From positions 71,228,282-71,292,281 of the forward strand of contig CM056741.1 in the NCBI GenBank assembly GCA_029851415.1: DNA of 64,000 nucleotides, in the 5' to 3' direction. Source of the DNA: Eretmocerus hayati (Eukaryota > Arthropoda > Insecta > Hymenoptera > Aphelinidae). A program made the position numbers and the translations under genes. Positions 46,905-56,940 of this stretch are shown here, piece by piece (the stretch's first letter is position 1; every line of letters starts with the position of its first letter). The notes beneath the pieces were generated by a model. That model did no database searches. It was given only the letters and a program-made list of their open reading frames with translations, and was not told where the DNA came from.

Positions 46905-47375
46905 TCAAACCCACATTCTATAATTCACCCGTGTGAGCCCGTGGGTATGTGAGTCCCGGATTTTCAAGCCTCAGTATTTCATTCACTCGCCAGCCGAGTC
47001 ACAGTAGCAACGCTCGTCCTCGACGCGCTCTCCACCTGGGGCCTTATTCCGAAGTTGATACGCGCTAACGCTGATTACGCGGGTACGGCGATCACTCATT
47101 AGTTCCGTGGAGAACCGCCATGCATAAGCGAGGGGGCGCTTCTACATCAACAACTAGCGCCCCCTCGCTTATACATGGCGGTTTTCCACGGAACTGATCA
47201 GTGATCACTGTCACCGGTAACGCGTATCAACTTCGGAATAAGGCCCCTGACACCATTACGCTGCTTTTACCAGGCTGCTGTTGACGCTCCGGAATCAGTA
47301 ACTGTCCGGAGCCTCTCGGAATCTCATTGCGCTCCCATCTTCTTATCCGACTCGTATCGCGAGAGATCACTACAG
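46905..47375. repeat. 275-bp repeat, copy 1 (interrupted)
   Basis: 46905-47038 and 47247-47375 together match 52748-53023 in inverted orientation, including CTCTCGCGATACGAGTCGG on one strand. Split by the 47039-47246 foldback. Confidence 0.85.
47039..47246. mobile_element. 208-bp foldback MITE with CTG target duplication
   Basis: Ends GGGCCTTATTCCGAAGTTGA and exact complement. Almost the whole element is one palindrome (AGCGAGGGGGCGC/GCGCCCCCTCGCT near the hinge). CTG is duplicated at 47036-47038 and 47247-47249, while the uninterrupted sister repeat reads CACCTGACACC. GGGCC ends plus a 3-bp CWG duplication match PIF/Harbinger habits (family knowledge). Confidence 0.85.
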
Positions 47376-47678
47376 TGTCACAAACATTCGTGTACGTGTC
47401 GTGTTCAAGTTCCACACTTTGGTTCCTCTGTCGTGAATCTTATATTGTGCGGATTTTGACCCAACCTTCTCAACGTCTGAGTTGTGCGAACCATCATCAG
47501 TCGATTCCAGGGCACGCAACCAGTCCTTCCCGGAGTCACTTTGCCCTGTCAATTCAATGGATGAATATGGTTGTAGGTAATGGGTGTTATTCGAAGCACT
47601 TTAAATAACGTCACGTACATGAAGTCCTTGGTCAATTCATGAGAATGGGAACAATTTTCTCCTATCGTTCAAACCCGT

Positions 47679-49813
47679 TCAAACCTCTAGGATGGGTTCG
47701 GTGATCTGATTTCCAAGCCAGTTCGCGAGCTCCGCTCTCTCCACAGCTGTGTTCATGCACTGGAAGAGTACATGCTCCACGTCGTCCCAGTCTGCCGCAC
47801 ACATCTGACAGACCGGGGTCTCCCTCTTCTGGAACCACTCCAGGTACTCTCCAAAGTAGCCATGCCCACTAAACGCTTGAGTCAGCCAGTAATCCAGCTC
47901 TCCATGAGCTCGATCGATCCACCTGGCTATGTTGGGGATCAACCTTCGCGTCCAATTCCCTTTCGTTGAGCCCTCCTACTCTTTTTGCCACTCTTCGACG
48001 GTCTCCCCCCTCTCGACATCTCGTATGAGGGCCTTACGAGTGGGGTTGAGCACAACTCCATCGCTCTTAAGGGTTTTTGGCGTTTCCATACCCGCACTCT
48101 TTCGGCTACGAGCAGTCGAATGGGTGGTGTACCCGCAAGCACACAGGCTGCGTGGTCGGACACCGTGCAATAAGCGCTGATCGTCCGTAGCGCGAAACGC
48201 CGCTGGACTGGACCTAGCTTTGCATCGATTACAGACCCTCTAGCTACCTGTCCCCAAATTGGTGCACCGTACAGCATGATAGAATAGCTCACGGTGCTGA
48301 GTAAGGCTCTCCTGTTTGGCTTGGGGCCACCAATGTTTGGCATCAGCCGTTGGAGGGCGCCACCAACCCTGTCTGCCTTCAGCGCTGCTTCTCTGGCTTG
48401 TGCCTTGTAGCTCCATTGGTCATCAACCAAACCCCGAGGTACTTGAGTTCCCTCCTGAGTGGAATCTCGTACCCGTTGATGGAGAACACAGGAGTTTCGA
48501 AACTCCTCCTCTTGGTGACTAGCATCGCTTCGCACTTGTACTCGGCAAGCTCCAGCCCGTTCTCAGGGAACCACTGGCCAATGCGGTAAAGAGCTTCATT
48601 GGCCACACACTCCACTTGCCACGCGGTTTCGGCGACCACGACTAATGCCGCGTCGTCGGCGACCACGACTAATGCCGCGTCGTCGGCGAAGCCAATGAGT
48701 TCTGCCCCATCTGGGAGACTCATGTTCAGGAACTCGTCGTATTGCGTGTTCCATTCGAACGGCCTTGACACGGACCCTTGAGCTATCCCTGCAGATAATT
48801 CCAGCTCAACCCTTCCCTCATCGGTGTCACATACGAGGTCCTTGTCACGCAGTCCATCGCTGATGACTGCGAGCAGGTAAGGGGGGACTCTTCCATCTAG
48901 GGACCTATAGATCCGTTCCCAGCTTGCTGTGTTGAAGGCATTTTTCACATCCAAGCATATTATGGCACAAAACCCTCCTCCTGGTTGGGGAGCCAGTGTA
49001 TGCGCTCTGTGGGCTCTGTCTTGTACGCTTTCTATTGCGTGCATTGTACTGTGTCCCTTGCGGAAGCCGAACTGCATCGGGGACATCCTTCCGTTACGCT
49101 CATACTCTTTCTCCGCCCGGTTCAGAATCATGCGGTCATACATCTTCCCGATGTTGTCCAGCATATTGAGTCGCCGATTCGATGATGGCTCCGCTGGTTC
49201 TCTACCATTTCCCTTGGGAATGAGGACTAGATTCTGCCGTTTCCACACTTTCGGGAACACTCCCGCAAGGAGACACTTATTAAACAGCTCTAGTAGCAGG
49301 GTACGCTGCTCTCGAGCCACTATTTTCAGGGCTTCATTGGGGATACCGTCCAACCCCGGGGCCTCGCCATTCGCCAATCTCGTAGCGGCTCGTCTTAGCT
49401 CTTCTTCGGTGAAGAGGAGGATTGGCTCGGAGACAAACCCAGGGAATGTGAGTCTGGGCTCCCCTCTCGGGTAGAGTGCCCTGGCAATCCGTAGAACTGA
49501 CTCTTTGTCAGTTGGCGCTGTTGGTCCGTCTCTCAAACGCAGTCTGCTCATGACCACCCGGTACGCTGTGCCCTACGGATCTTGATCGACCACGCTGCAT
49601 AGCTCCGACCAGCACTTCCGTTTGCTGCGACGGATGGCATCCCGAAGAAGCTTCTTCGCCTCTTTGTAGGCCGCTTCGTCTGCTGCTACTGATGGACGTC
49701 CACGTTTGTGCGCTTGCTTTGCTCGCCTCCTCTCAGCGTTTGCGCTGCGGCGAAGGTCCCTGATTCCATCGTTCCACCTCTCTTCGTTTGGCTCCCCCAT
49801 CCCGCTCTTTGTG
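47679..49813 (-). pseudogene. LINE ORF2 (reverse transcriptase) remnant
   Basis: Visible RT blocks in order: GEAPGLDGIPNEALK, LVLIPKGNG, QFGFRKGHST, the catalytic block CLDVKNAFNTASW, GIAQGSV, FADD and LKYLGVWL, then a thumb-like segment and a C-terminal C-x2-C-x8-H-x4-C knuckle. Defects: in-frame TAG near 49575, a frameshift near 48430, another near 47945, and a 27-bp tandem duplication over FADD (48630-48695). The endonuclease normally encoded before RT is missing. Not functional. Confidence 0.85.
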
Positions 49814-49814
49814 G

Positions 49815-50271
49815 AGGTGGGGCCAGCGAGGATGATGATTCAGCGGCGTTCTCGTCCATTGTCTCTAGACTGGAGCTGATTGCCTCTCTCATTTCTGTAG
49901 CCCTTGGGCTAAGCAGCTTCGAGCCCTTCACGTAGTCTGCTGGCCTTCTGCACAAGCTTCTTGGTCGACTTCTTTGCTGTCGCGTGCTCGTTGACTTCCT
50001 TGGTTATGTCATCGAGTACCATGAGGATCCTCCTCAGGAGTTCTTCCTCTCTCGAGTGAGCCTCTTTAAACTCACCCCAGCTCGTTTTGGGGTCGGCGGG
50101 ATTAGTTCTGCGTAGCCTCTGTTGACTGGCGCCAGGCACCTTTCTTTCGCCAGTCTCCATCTCTTCAGCATCAACTATCTCCTTGTTTGATGTTGATGGT
50201 TGTGTTTGGGTGGGATACCCAGTTGGCAGGTTCGCTCTGAAAGTTTCCAAGTTCGTTGTTGTTTCTGCCAT
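49815..50271 (-). pseudogene. LINE ORF1 (Gag) N-terminal remnant
   Basis: Opens MAETTTNLETF and contains a helical LLRRILMVLDDITKEVNE segment typical of R1-type Gag coiled regions. The frame shifts near 49912 (LREGLEAA then stop; continuation ATEMREAISSSLETMDENA in the next frame). All CCHC knuckles that normally end this protein are absent because of the deletion. Confidence 0.7.
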
Positions 50272-51412
50272 TTTTCTTCTTTTTTTTTTCCCCTCCTATC
50301 CCCCTTTGATTACTGTGTCTTTGTTTGTGTTAGTGGTCCCACCTACCCCCGCCCACCAGCCCGGGTACCCCGTTCTTGGATCCTCCCACTTGCCGACCGC
50401 GCCTACAGTCCGGTGGCCTCAGATGACGTTCCAACCCCCGCACCCTGCAGCATGGTCCCGTCCGGTCACCAACCGGCACTACCACAGGAGTGGGATTTGG
50501 GGTATCCCCCCTACCGTTGTGCGGGACTGCCTCCCCTCGTGGTTAGCGTGGGGTTCGGGTCCCCCCTCTTACCGGTGGCCCAGGAGCGATCACTGGTTTT
50601 AACGCGGTCCCCTCCAGAGTGGGCACGGGTACAGCAGTGGAAGGATCCCCTCCCGGGGACGGTTGCACTGGTGGCGTGAGTGGCGCGCTGTGTGTGTTAT
50701 GTCAGTGTAATGTCAGTCTTGCCCGCGTTTTCACCGGAGTCCCGACCAATGGCCATGCCAGCTGGTACCGTGGTAGCACTCCCTAGTTCGGACGATCTCT
50801 ATCCCCATGAGGGTTCTTGTGTTTCCTTGGGGAAGATCGTGTTACCACTCAGCGAGAGAATGCCCGACTTGATTCGGGCCCTCGCATCACTCTCGCGATC
50901 CGATGCATATACGATAGAGATACCCTGTATCCACAGGGTCACCGCGTTGCTTCTCACCAACATTCGGTGAGCCCCTCGGAGCCAGCAAGGCCGTCGTTGG
51001 TCAGCTCAAAATGTCCACGCGGGTTCACTTATTGTGTCAGTGTGGTGTTGTATTGTGTATCTGCGACTCCTTGTCTGCGCTCGCTTATTTCACATACTCT
51101 GCATATTCGCGAATAACCAGAGAGACTGAGGATCGTATCAATCCCCAGTTACTCTGGCCGTGCCACTATCCGCACCCTGTGGACGCACCCAGTAGCATGG
51201 AGAATGCTCTACCTCAACACGGTTCCTGGGTGTCACACAGATCCTACAAATCATCCTGAGCACTAGAGTCAATGTTCCAGGGAATAGGCCTGGTGAAGGT
51301 GGGTTTACGCATCCACAGCTCTTAAATATAGTTCCTGTGCCAGCTAGACCATGGCGTAGAGTTTTTCTGTAAACAAATAAGGTTACGTATATAAAGTACA
51401 AGCTAGAAAAAA

Positions 51413-51624
51413 CCATAGACATAGAAGTATAGACTGCTGGTCCCGTATACTCGCCGTTGTCATCGAGAGATAGGCCTTTGCGTGAGAGTGAGCGAGACGG
51501 CATGCTCCAAGGCGCACGCTTTCAACATGCGATTCCTATGTTGCGTCTCTCTCACTCTCATTGCGGAGCCTCGATGTCAACGGCGAAGATACGGGACCGG
51601 CAGTCTATACTTCTATGTCTATGG
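51413..51624. mobile_element. 212-bp MITE with about 40-bp terminal inverted repeats
   Basis: CCATAGACATAGAAGTATAG at the left is exactly inverted at the right. The pairing continues through the CGCCGTTG blocks, and inner CTCTCACTCTCA words also pair. Flanked on both sides by AAAAAA, which may be a target duplication or chance. Confidence 0.78.
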
Positions 51625-51635
51625 AAAAAACAAAT

Positions 51636-51817
51636 TCCAGCTAAATGGGACTCGTACAACTTATCATAAGCATAAATCGAGTGAGTTGAAAATTGAAGAA
51701 TTGACGAAGTTGGATTGTTATGATTACGCAATGGTGTGTTTGGAGAATATGGATAATCTCAACTCATACGTTGTCAAGAACAAGATTTACCTCTATTTAG
51801 AGACCTTCACTTTCTAA
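51636..51817 (+). pseudogene. Coding-like fragment, possible decayed exon
   Basis: About 60 codons are open immediately after the MITE, ending ...NKIYLYLETFTF stop. Composition is protein-like (ELKIEELTKL, CYDYAMVCLENM). The ending loosely resembles the last strands of a MATH/TRAF domain, but I cannot assign it. The in-frame upstream part lies inside the MITE and is not coding. Confidence 0.25.
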
Positions 51818-51829
51818 GATGATGGTGTC

Positions 51830-52745
51830 AAATAGCAACAATACTGTGAAAACTGCAAGGCCATCCAGAGAGAGGAAACAGCAGGGCAAGACCAGCGACA
51901 GCGACTGACCTGAAAAAATTTGTTAACAAAGTATCATGCTCAAATCACCTACTGATTCCACACATTCCACACTAATGCTACATATTTCTATTAACAATTT
52001 GAATAACAAGATTCAATCAGACCTAATGTGAGTCAGATTTGTTGTCAAAAAATAAGTTAACCTCAACTTGACCAGGCTTACAACAATATCCCAAGCAAAA
52101 TTACACTCGGTGTCTAAAACTGAATGCTCATCTGAGAGAAAACACTGCTCCAAACTCGCAACACTCCGAACACCGTGCACTCCCTGGTGCAGATGACTAC
52201 GACGCCGAGGTAGCGGCTAACCCCATCCATCGTCGCTGTCGTCGTCGTCTCACATGGTCTCACAGTACCGAGCACCGAGCACCTATGGTTGGGCGCTGCA
52301 CTGATGCACGCCACTGCCCTGCCCTTGGCTTTGGCCAGATTGCACTCGATTGCACTCGCGAATGCACACGAAACTTCAACATGTCTTCGACCAAGTTGCA
52401 TGTCCAGGAGTCGGTAGAGGTACAGGTTTGCATTGCAAAACGTCTCCGGAAGCAAAGTGAAGACTCGACTAAAAAATTCGGATCGGAAAATGCCCATATT
52501 CGACGCTGCACTTAGAGTTTGTTTCTGAGTTTCAATATGATAAAAATTTACTATTCTCGGATTGGTGGTTTCGCTGCGCTCAGCGTAGGCAATCGGGCGA
52601 CCTACGCTCAGCGCGGAAATTTTACGAACTAACAGCAAATTTCCAATTCGTTGGTAAATTCACTGGCGGGAGACTAGTGAAAAATTTAAATCCGGACAGT
52701 AAAATTACTATGCCCTTGTAATTTCCCCTAAAATTTTTCTTACAG
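51830..52745. other. Intergenic, partly GC-rich
   Basis: 52110-52330 is CG-rich and 52540-52640 contains paired GCTCAGCGTAGG / CCTACGCTCAGC words. No gene recognised; the 174-residue minus-strand frame at 52114 lacks family features. Confidence 0.4.
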
Positions 52746-52747
52746 TG

Positions 52748-53023
52748 TAGTGATCTCTCGCGATACGAGTCGGATAAGAAGATCGGAACGCAATGAGATC
52801 CCGAGAGATTCCGGACAGTTACTGGTTCCGGAGCGTCAGCAGCAGCCTGGGCGAGGCCGAGTGAGGTAAGTGGCGTAACGGTGTCAGGTGGAGAGCGCGA
52901 CGAGGACGAGCGTTGCTACTGCGACTCGGCTGGTGAGTGAATGAGATACTGAGGCTTGAAAATCCGGGACTCACATACCCACGGTCTCACACGGGTGAAT
53001 TATAGAATATGGGTTTGACTTTT
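52748..53023. repeat. 275-bp repeat, copy 2 (intact, inverted)
   Basis: Inverse of 46905-47375 without the MITE. Identity is high with a few substitutions and short indels. Function unknown; it contains a CpG-rich middle. Confidence 0.85.
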
Positions 53024-53149
53024 ACATTTGATGAATGAAGTTATCGTCCTTTCGAGCCACGTATAATCGCCACGCTCGGGTGGGGATCTTAGTTTGACAA
53101 ATGTCAAACTGCTACATTCGTGGCTTCACTTTCAGATCATTGGCCGCAT

Positions 53150-53330
53150 GACGGAGGGATTTTCTTTTTTCTTTGAAATCTTTTGATTTTTTATCGGAAG
53201 ATTGACCGACGGCCGGAAAATTACTTCCCTGGGCGGGACTTGAACCTCGCAATCTCCGGTACTACGGACCGGCGGCCCCTTATCCTCTTCTGACCGGTGT
53301 ACACGCGTCCCTGAAGCTAGCCTAGGCAAG
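53150..53330 (-). mobile_element. tRNA-derived SINE (putative)
   Basis: The minus strand has a good polymerase III B box, GAGGTTCAAGTCCCGCC, and an A-box-like GGTCAGAAGAGGATAAGG about 40 bases before it. A non-tRNA body and an A-rich tail (AAAGAAAAAAGAAAA) follow. No cloverleaf closes, so it is not a tRNA gene. Confidence 0.6.
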
Positions 53331-53439
53331 TCATGCCAAACTAGAAAGAAGAATGCCATTGATTGTTACTTTTTCATTGCTGATTTATTAGCGTAGAGGG
53401 AATATTATTGCTCTTTCTGTTCTCAAAAAAATGAGGTCT

Positions 53440-53765
53440 GGGCTGACGGAAGCTGAGGCTAGTTCAAACATTGACGAAAGAGCAGTGATGTGTGATCAAC
53501 TCATGACTCATTTTTTGATACTCATTTATTGCTCTAAGAATCTACAAACAGAATGGCGTTGAGTTCCAAAATGGCGGAGTTATAACGATTTTGGCTGAAA
53601 TCATATGAAGCTAGCCCAGACATACAGTAAAATGGAAACCTGCAGGTATGAGATTCGACTGATGTCTTATTACTTTTTTATTGCTCGAAGAATACACAAA
53701 CAAATTGGTGCCAAGTTGAGAAATGGTCGAGGTATGGCGGATTGAGTGGATGGAAATGAGGGAAA
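53440..53765 (+). repeat. Two diverged direct repeat units (about 155 bp)
   Basis: GAAGCTGAGGCTAG...TTATTGCTCTAAGAATCTAC in the first unit corresponds to GAAGCTAGCCCAG...TTATTGCTCGAAGAATACAC in the second. Each is followed by an AAATGG-CG-GTT/TATGGCG block. Confidence 0.6.
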
Positions 53766-53924
53766 CTCGTATACATAGTTGGAATACTCTTTGGGGGGAA
53801 CAAGAGTGGTGAAACCTCCTTATCTAACCCATAAGCAACATTGATAACATCACAATTGATGTCGTTCTTCCCACTTTTGACGATCCAGGGTAACTCAGAA
53901 TTCATTTCAGCAAGAGAAGTGAAC

Positions 53925-54005
53925 CAGCACGGAGATACTATAGAGGAATCCGATGATGGAAGCAGATTACACTGGGGTTCGAATCCACCATGTACTGTAA
54001 ATGTG
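53925..54005 (+). mobile_element. Possible tRNA-related SINE fragment
   Basis: CTGGGGTTCGAATCCACCA is a textbook B box with a tRNA-like 3' context. The preceding TAGAGGAATCCGATGATGG is a poor A box. Could be a decayed tRNA pseudogene. Confidence 0.35.
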
Positions 54006-54059
54006 TGCCAACACTAGTTACGAGTCCAAAACTAGACAATGAGTCGAATCAGAGGAACT

Positions 54060-54310
54060 GGAGGTTCCTCAGAATTTATCACCGCTCATGAAAAACGGTG
54101 AAGCTCACGGGAATCATCGGAAAACCGATTTTAGAGTGGATTCATGACCAACTCTGTCAGACTCCCTCGTGCAAATCATCAATTACATGATCATTAATGT
54201 GTGAATTGTCTTTCCTGAGATTCCTGAATACCTCAGAATATATTACTGCTGAGGAAGTGAGCAGGAAACGGTGGAGCTCACGGGAGTCATCGAAATACCG
54301 ATCTCGAAAC
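54060..54310 (+). repeat. Direct repeat pair spaced about 160 bp
   Basis: CCTCAGAATTTATCACCGCT...GAAGCTCACGGGAATCATCG at about 54070 recurs as CCTCAGAATATATTACTGCT...GGAGCTCACGGGAGTCATCG at about 54230. Non-coding. Confidence 0.65.
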
Positions 54311-56500
54311 AGGAGGTCTTGGAATGAACGAAGACATACTGAAGTGGGTAGCCAAATGCGGAAAACGTGAGTTTTCTGTGAATTTTCAACAATTTTAGAC
54401 ATTCACAAAAAGGTCGTAAGTGTCCATGGCCTCAGGAATATTGGTAGGGAACTGTATGAACGTGGACAAGAATATTCGACTATGCCGTTGTACAAGGCTC
54501 TGTTATAGTTTCTAGAGTTCCTAGCATCATCCAATGGAAAATGTCTCAAGTTTCTTACAATCACGGATTGATTCACCTCGATTCCTCGCTGAAATCGCGG
54601 AAGTTTTCATAACGTATCAATTCAAAGCAGTCGTCTGCGGCTTCTCCAACACCCTAGCTCTCACGAGAAAGAAGACTGGGAAAAAAAGTAAAGGTGACAA
54701 ATAACTTGGATTTCTAGCAATCTTTCAATACTGATTCGGCGAGTCATTCAGAGGTTCGGCATCACAAATGTAGATCTTCGAAGCATAGTCGTCGAGCAGG
54801 ATGATGCACATGACGTATGACTGGTATGCCAAAGGAACGCAAAAAATCAAATGCATCTCCATTGACTTCCGAAAATTGAGATCTACTCAAGAAGTACATC
54901 ACTTCTAACATGAGAAAAAAAATTGCCACTGCCCAAATCAATTATTAATTCATTGTAGCAGAAATGAAATTAGAAGATTTGAAGCAATAAGCAAATTGTT
55001 AGGCGCAAATGATCAAAGACTGATGAAAATCACTAAATCGAGTGCAGTTGTGGAATAAATTATTGATTATCCAGATGAGCCTGTATCATAAGACATTCAC
55101 GCTTATTCAGTGCAACGGAGTATGATTACCATTTAAGAATTTCGTATGGGCTGAAGAGTATTGTTCAGAACTTGATATACGATAACTCGATAACTCTCGT
55201 CTTTTCAAATAAATGTTCCTGGGTGTAAATCCCGAATCATTTCATCCGTCTACAAAATCTCACGCCCGAATTACGTTTCATACATCTGTATTCTACCTAA
55301 TCGTTTTCCCCGCAAGAGAGATCTTCGGATTTTGGAGAAGTAACGACTTCCCAGGCCCAGGTGACGGCAAGGAGGATCCTTCGTTGATCCTGGGAGACAG
55401 AGGAGTTCCCTGCCCCAGTCATTTCGCGATCTTGCCGGGAGTGCACGACAAATCCACCGCTCCCAGTCTTCAACCCCAGCACCTTTGTGTGTGCTTTTAC
55501 CATCCTGTTCCCCTCTGTGCGTATGAGTCCAGAGTGGCATCTTGGATCGTTTCAGGGCTCCCGCTTCTTAGCGAACACCCCTGTATCTTTCATCTCTCCT
55601 CTACTCTCTGCTCCTTCTTTCTTTCTTCTGGGACTATAACCTTCGGGTTGGCGCCCTCCAGGGAGGGGTTTCGGTCGGCAGGTATATGCCCAAGTATCCT
55701 CGGGTGAATCCGACACTACCCTACTCTTGTGGGTGTTCATGGAGATTTCCCCTCCACGTTCCATGAAAAAAGAACACCCAATCGTTCATGATATTGATGT
55801 ACCTAACACTGAAATTCTACAATTCTTCCGTGCAGCTCGGCATTCTTTCTGGCTTCTCCTGTTGAAAGTATCACATCAATCGACAAATAATTCTTACGCT
55901 TTTCTCACCCAAATACGAACAACCTCCATTTACCTTCGCTTGACAGCTCACAAATCTGTCACTGTAGTCACTGAAATGCCTCCCGCTCTAACCTCGGATG
56001 CGACGATGCATGTCGATCTCGTCATACGGGATAATCAGCCCCCAAGCACATATGAGTAATTCAGCGCGAAAGCGGACCGCGAATTGCAGACATATCTCAG
56101 ATTATTTTCGACTATTCTTAATTGATTCTATGGTCCAAAAAATGAACTTTTCACCCTCTATGGGGTGAAAAAAAAATTTTTTGTTTCCGTGGGGAATATC
56201 TTTGTGATAGTGTTTTTAGGAAAAAATACCAATCTTTTTTCAGTAAAATGGGTGTAGTTCCGACTTGAGGTAAGATACGACCACGCAAATAGCGGCATTC
56301 GAAAGGTCTTTCAAAAATCTATCGAAATGTGTCGCGGAAAATTTTTTTTGAGGCTGCGGACGCCCCCTATGAGCAAAAAGGTGAAAAACAGAAAAAATTC
56401 ATTTCCTCAAAAACCTAATTTTTTAAAGGAAATCCATATTTCGATGTGAAATTGCGTGTTCTTCCAGAAAAAAGTGGTCCTGATCTGTGTTTTTGGGTTC
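54311..56500. other. Intergenic; GC-rich patch at 55300-55790
   Basis: 55300-55790 is richer in C and G than its flanks, with long open frames on both strands but no recognisable domain. A decayed retroelement tail is possible (inference). The remainder is AT-rich. Confidence 0.35.
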
Positions 56501-56522
56501 TACGCTGTTTTTTTTACGTTTT

Positions 56523-56940
56523 ATCAATATTCTCAGCCTTTTCGGTTGAAAAATGAATTTTTCTGCGCATGCGCAGGAATTTAGACTGCTAAAACCAATT
56601 CCATTGAAAAGCCAAGGAAATTTCCTTCAAAATAACTACTTGGGGAAGTCAATTTTATCTACTTGGCCGAAAGTTACATCACATTAATGATGAAGCATCC
56701 TCAAGAGGGGTAAATGCAGATCTTGCACGAATTTCCCATTACTATCGTGACTCGAGTAGAAGTGTCATCATTTTTTAGACCTTCTAACTTTGGTCCTACT
56801 ACATCGAATCAACTTCACCAAGTATAGTCATTTTGAAGGAAATTTCCTTAGCTTTTCAATGGAATGAGTTTTAGCAGTCTAAATCCCTGCGCATGCGCAG
56901 AAAAATTCATTTTTCAACCGAAAAGGCTGAGAATATTGAT
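56523..56940. mobile_element. 418-bp foldback element
   Basis: ATCAATATTCTCAGCCTTTT at the left is inverted at the right end. Both arms carry the perfect palindrome CTGCGCATGCGCAG and the block GAAATTTCCTT. The hinge (about 56640-56810) is unpaired. No duplication identified. Confidence 0.72.

Larger units (their letters stand above)
47679..51320 (-). mobile_element. R1-clade non-LTR retrotransposon, decayed and internally deleted
   Basis: Minus-strand order: GC-rich 5' region (about 51320-50272), Gag-like ORF1 start (50271), a join to the linker just before the reverse transcriptase, the RT domain and a terminal CCHC knuckle. The endonuclease domain and the Gag zinc knuckles are missing. 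No poly(A) tail or target duplication was seen at the 47.68 kb end, and the 5' boundary is only approximate. Confidence 0.8.

Noticed and set aside
48929..49474. 181-residue plus-strand open frame
   Set aside because: Antisense to the LINE reverse transcriptase.
50183..50679. Overlapping 139- and 159-residue plus-strand frames
   Set aside because: Antisense to the LINE ORF1 start and its GC-rich 5' region. No domain.
53968..53996. Possible tRNA gene with a GGTTCGAATCC box
   Set aside because: No acceptor stem, anticodon arm or good A box around it.
55213..55707. 164-residue plus-strand frame
   Set aside because: No family features and an equally open opposite strand. GC-rich composition effect or an old retroelement tail.
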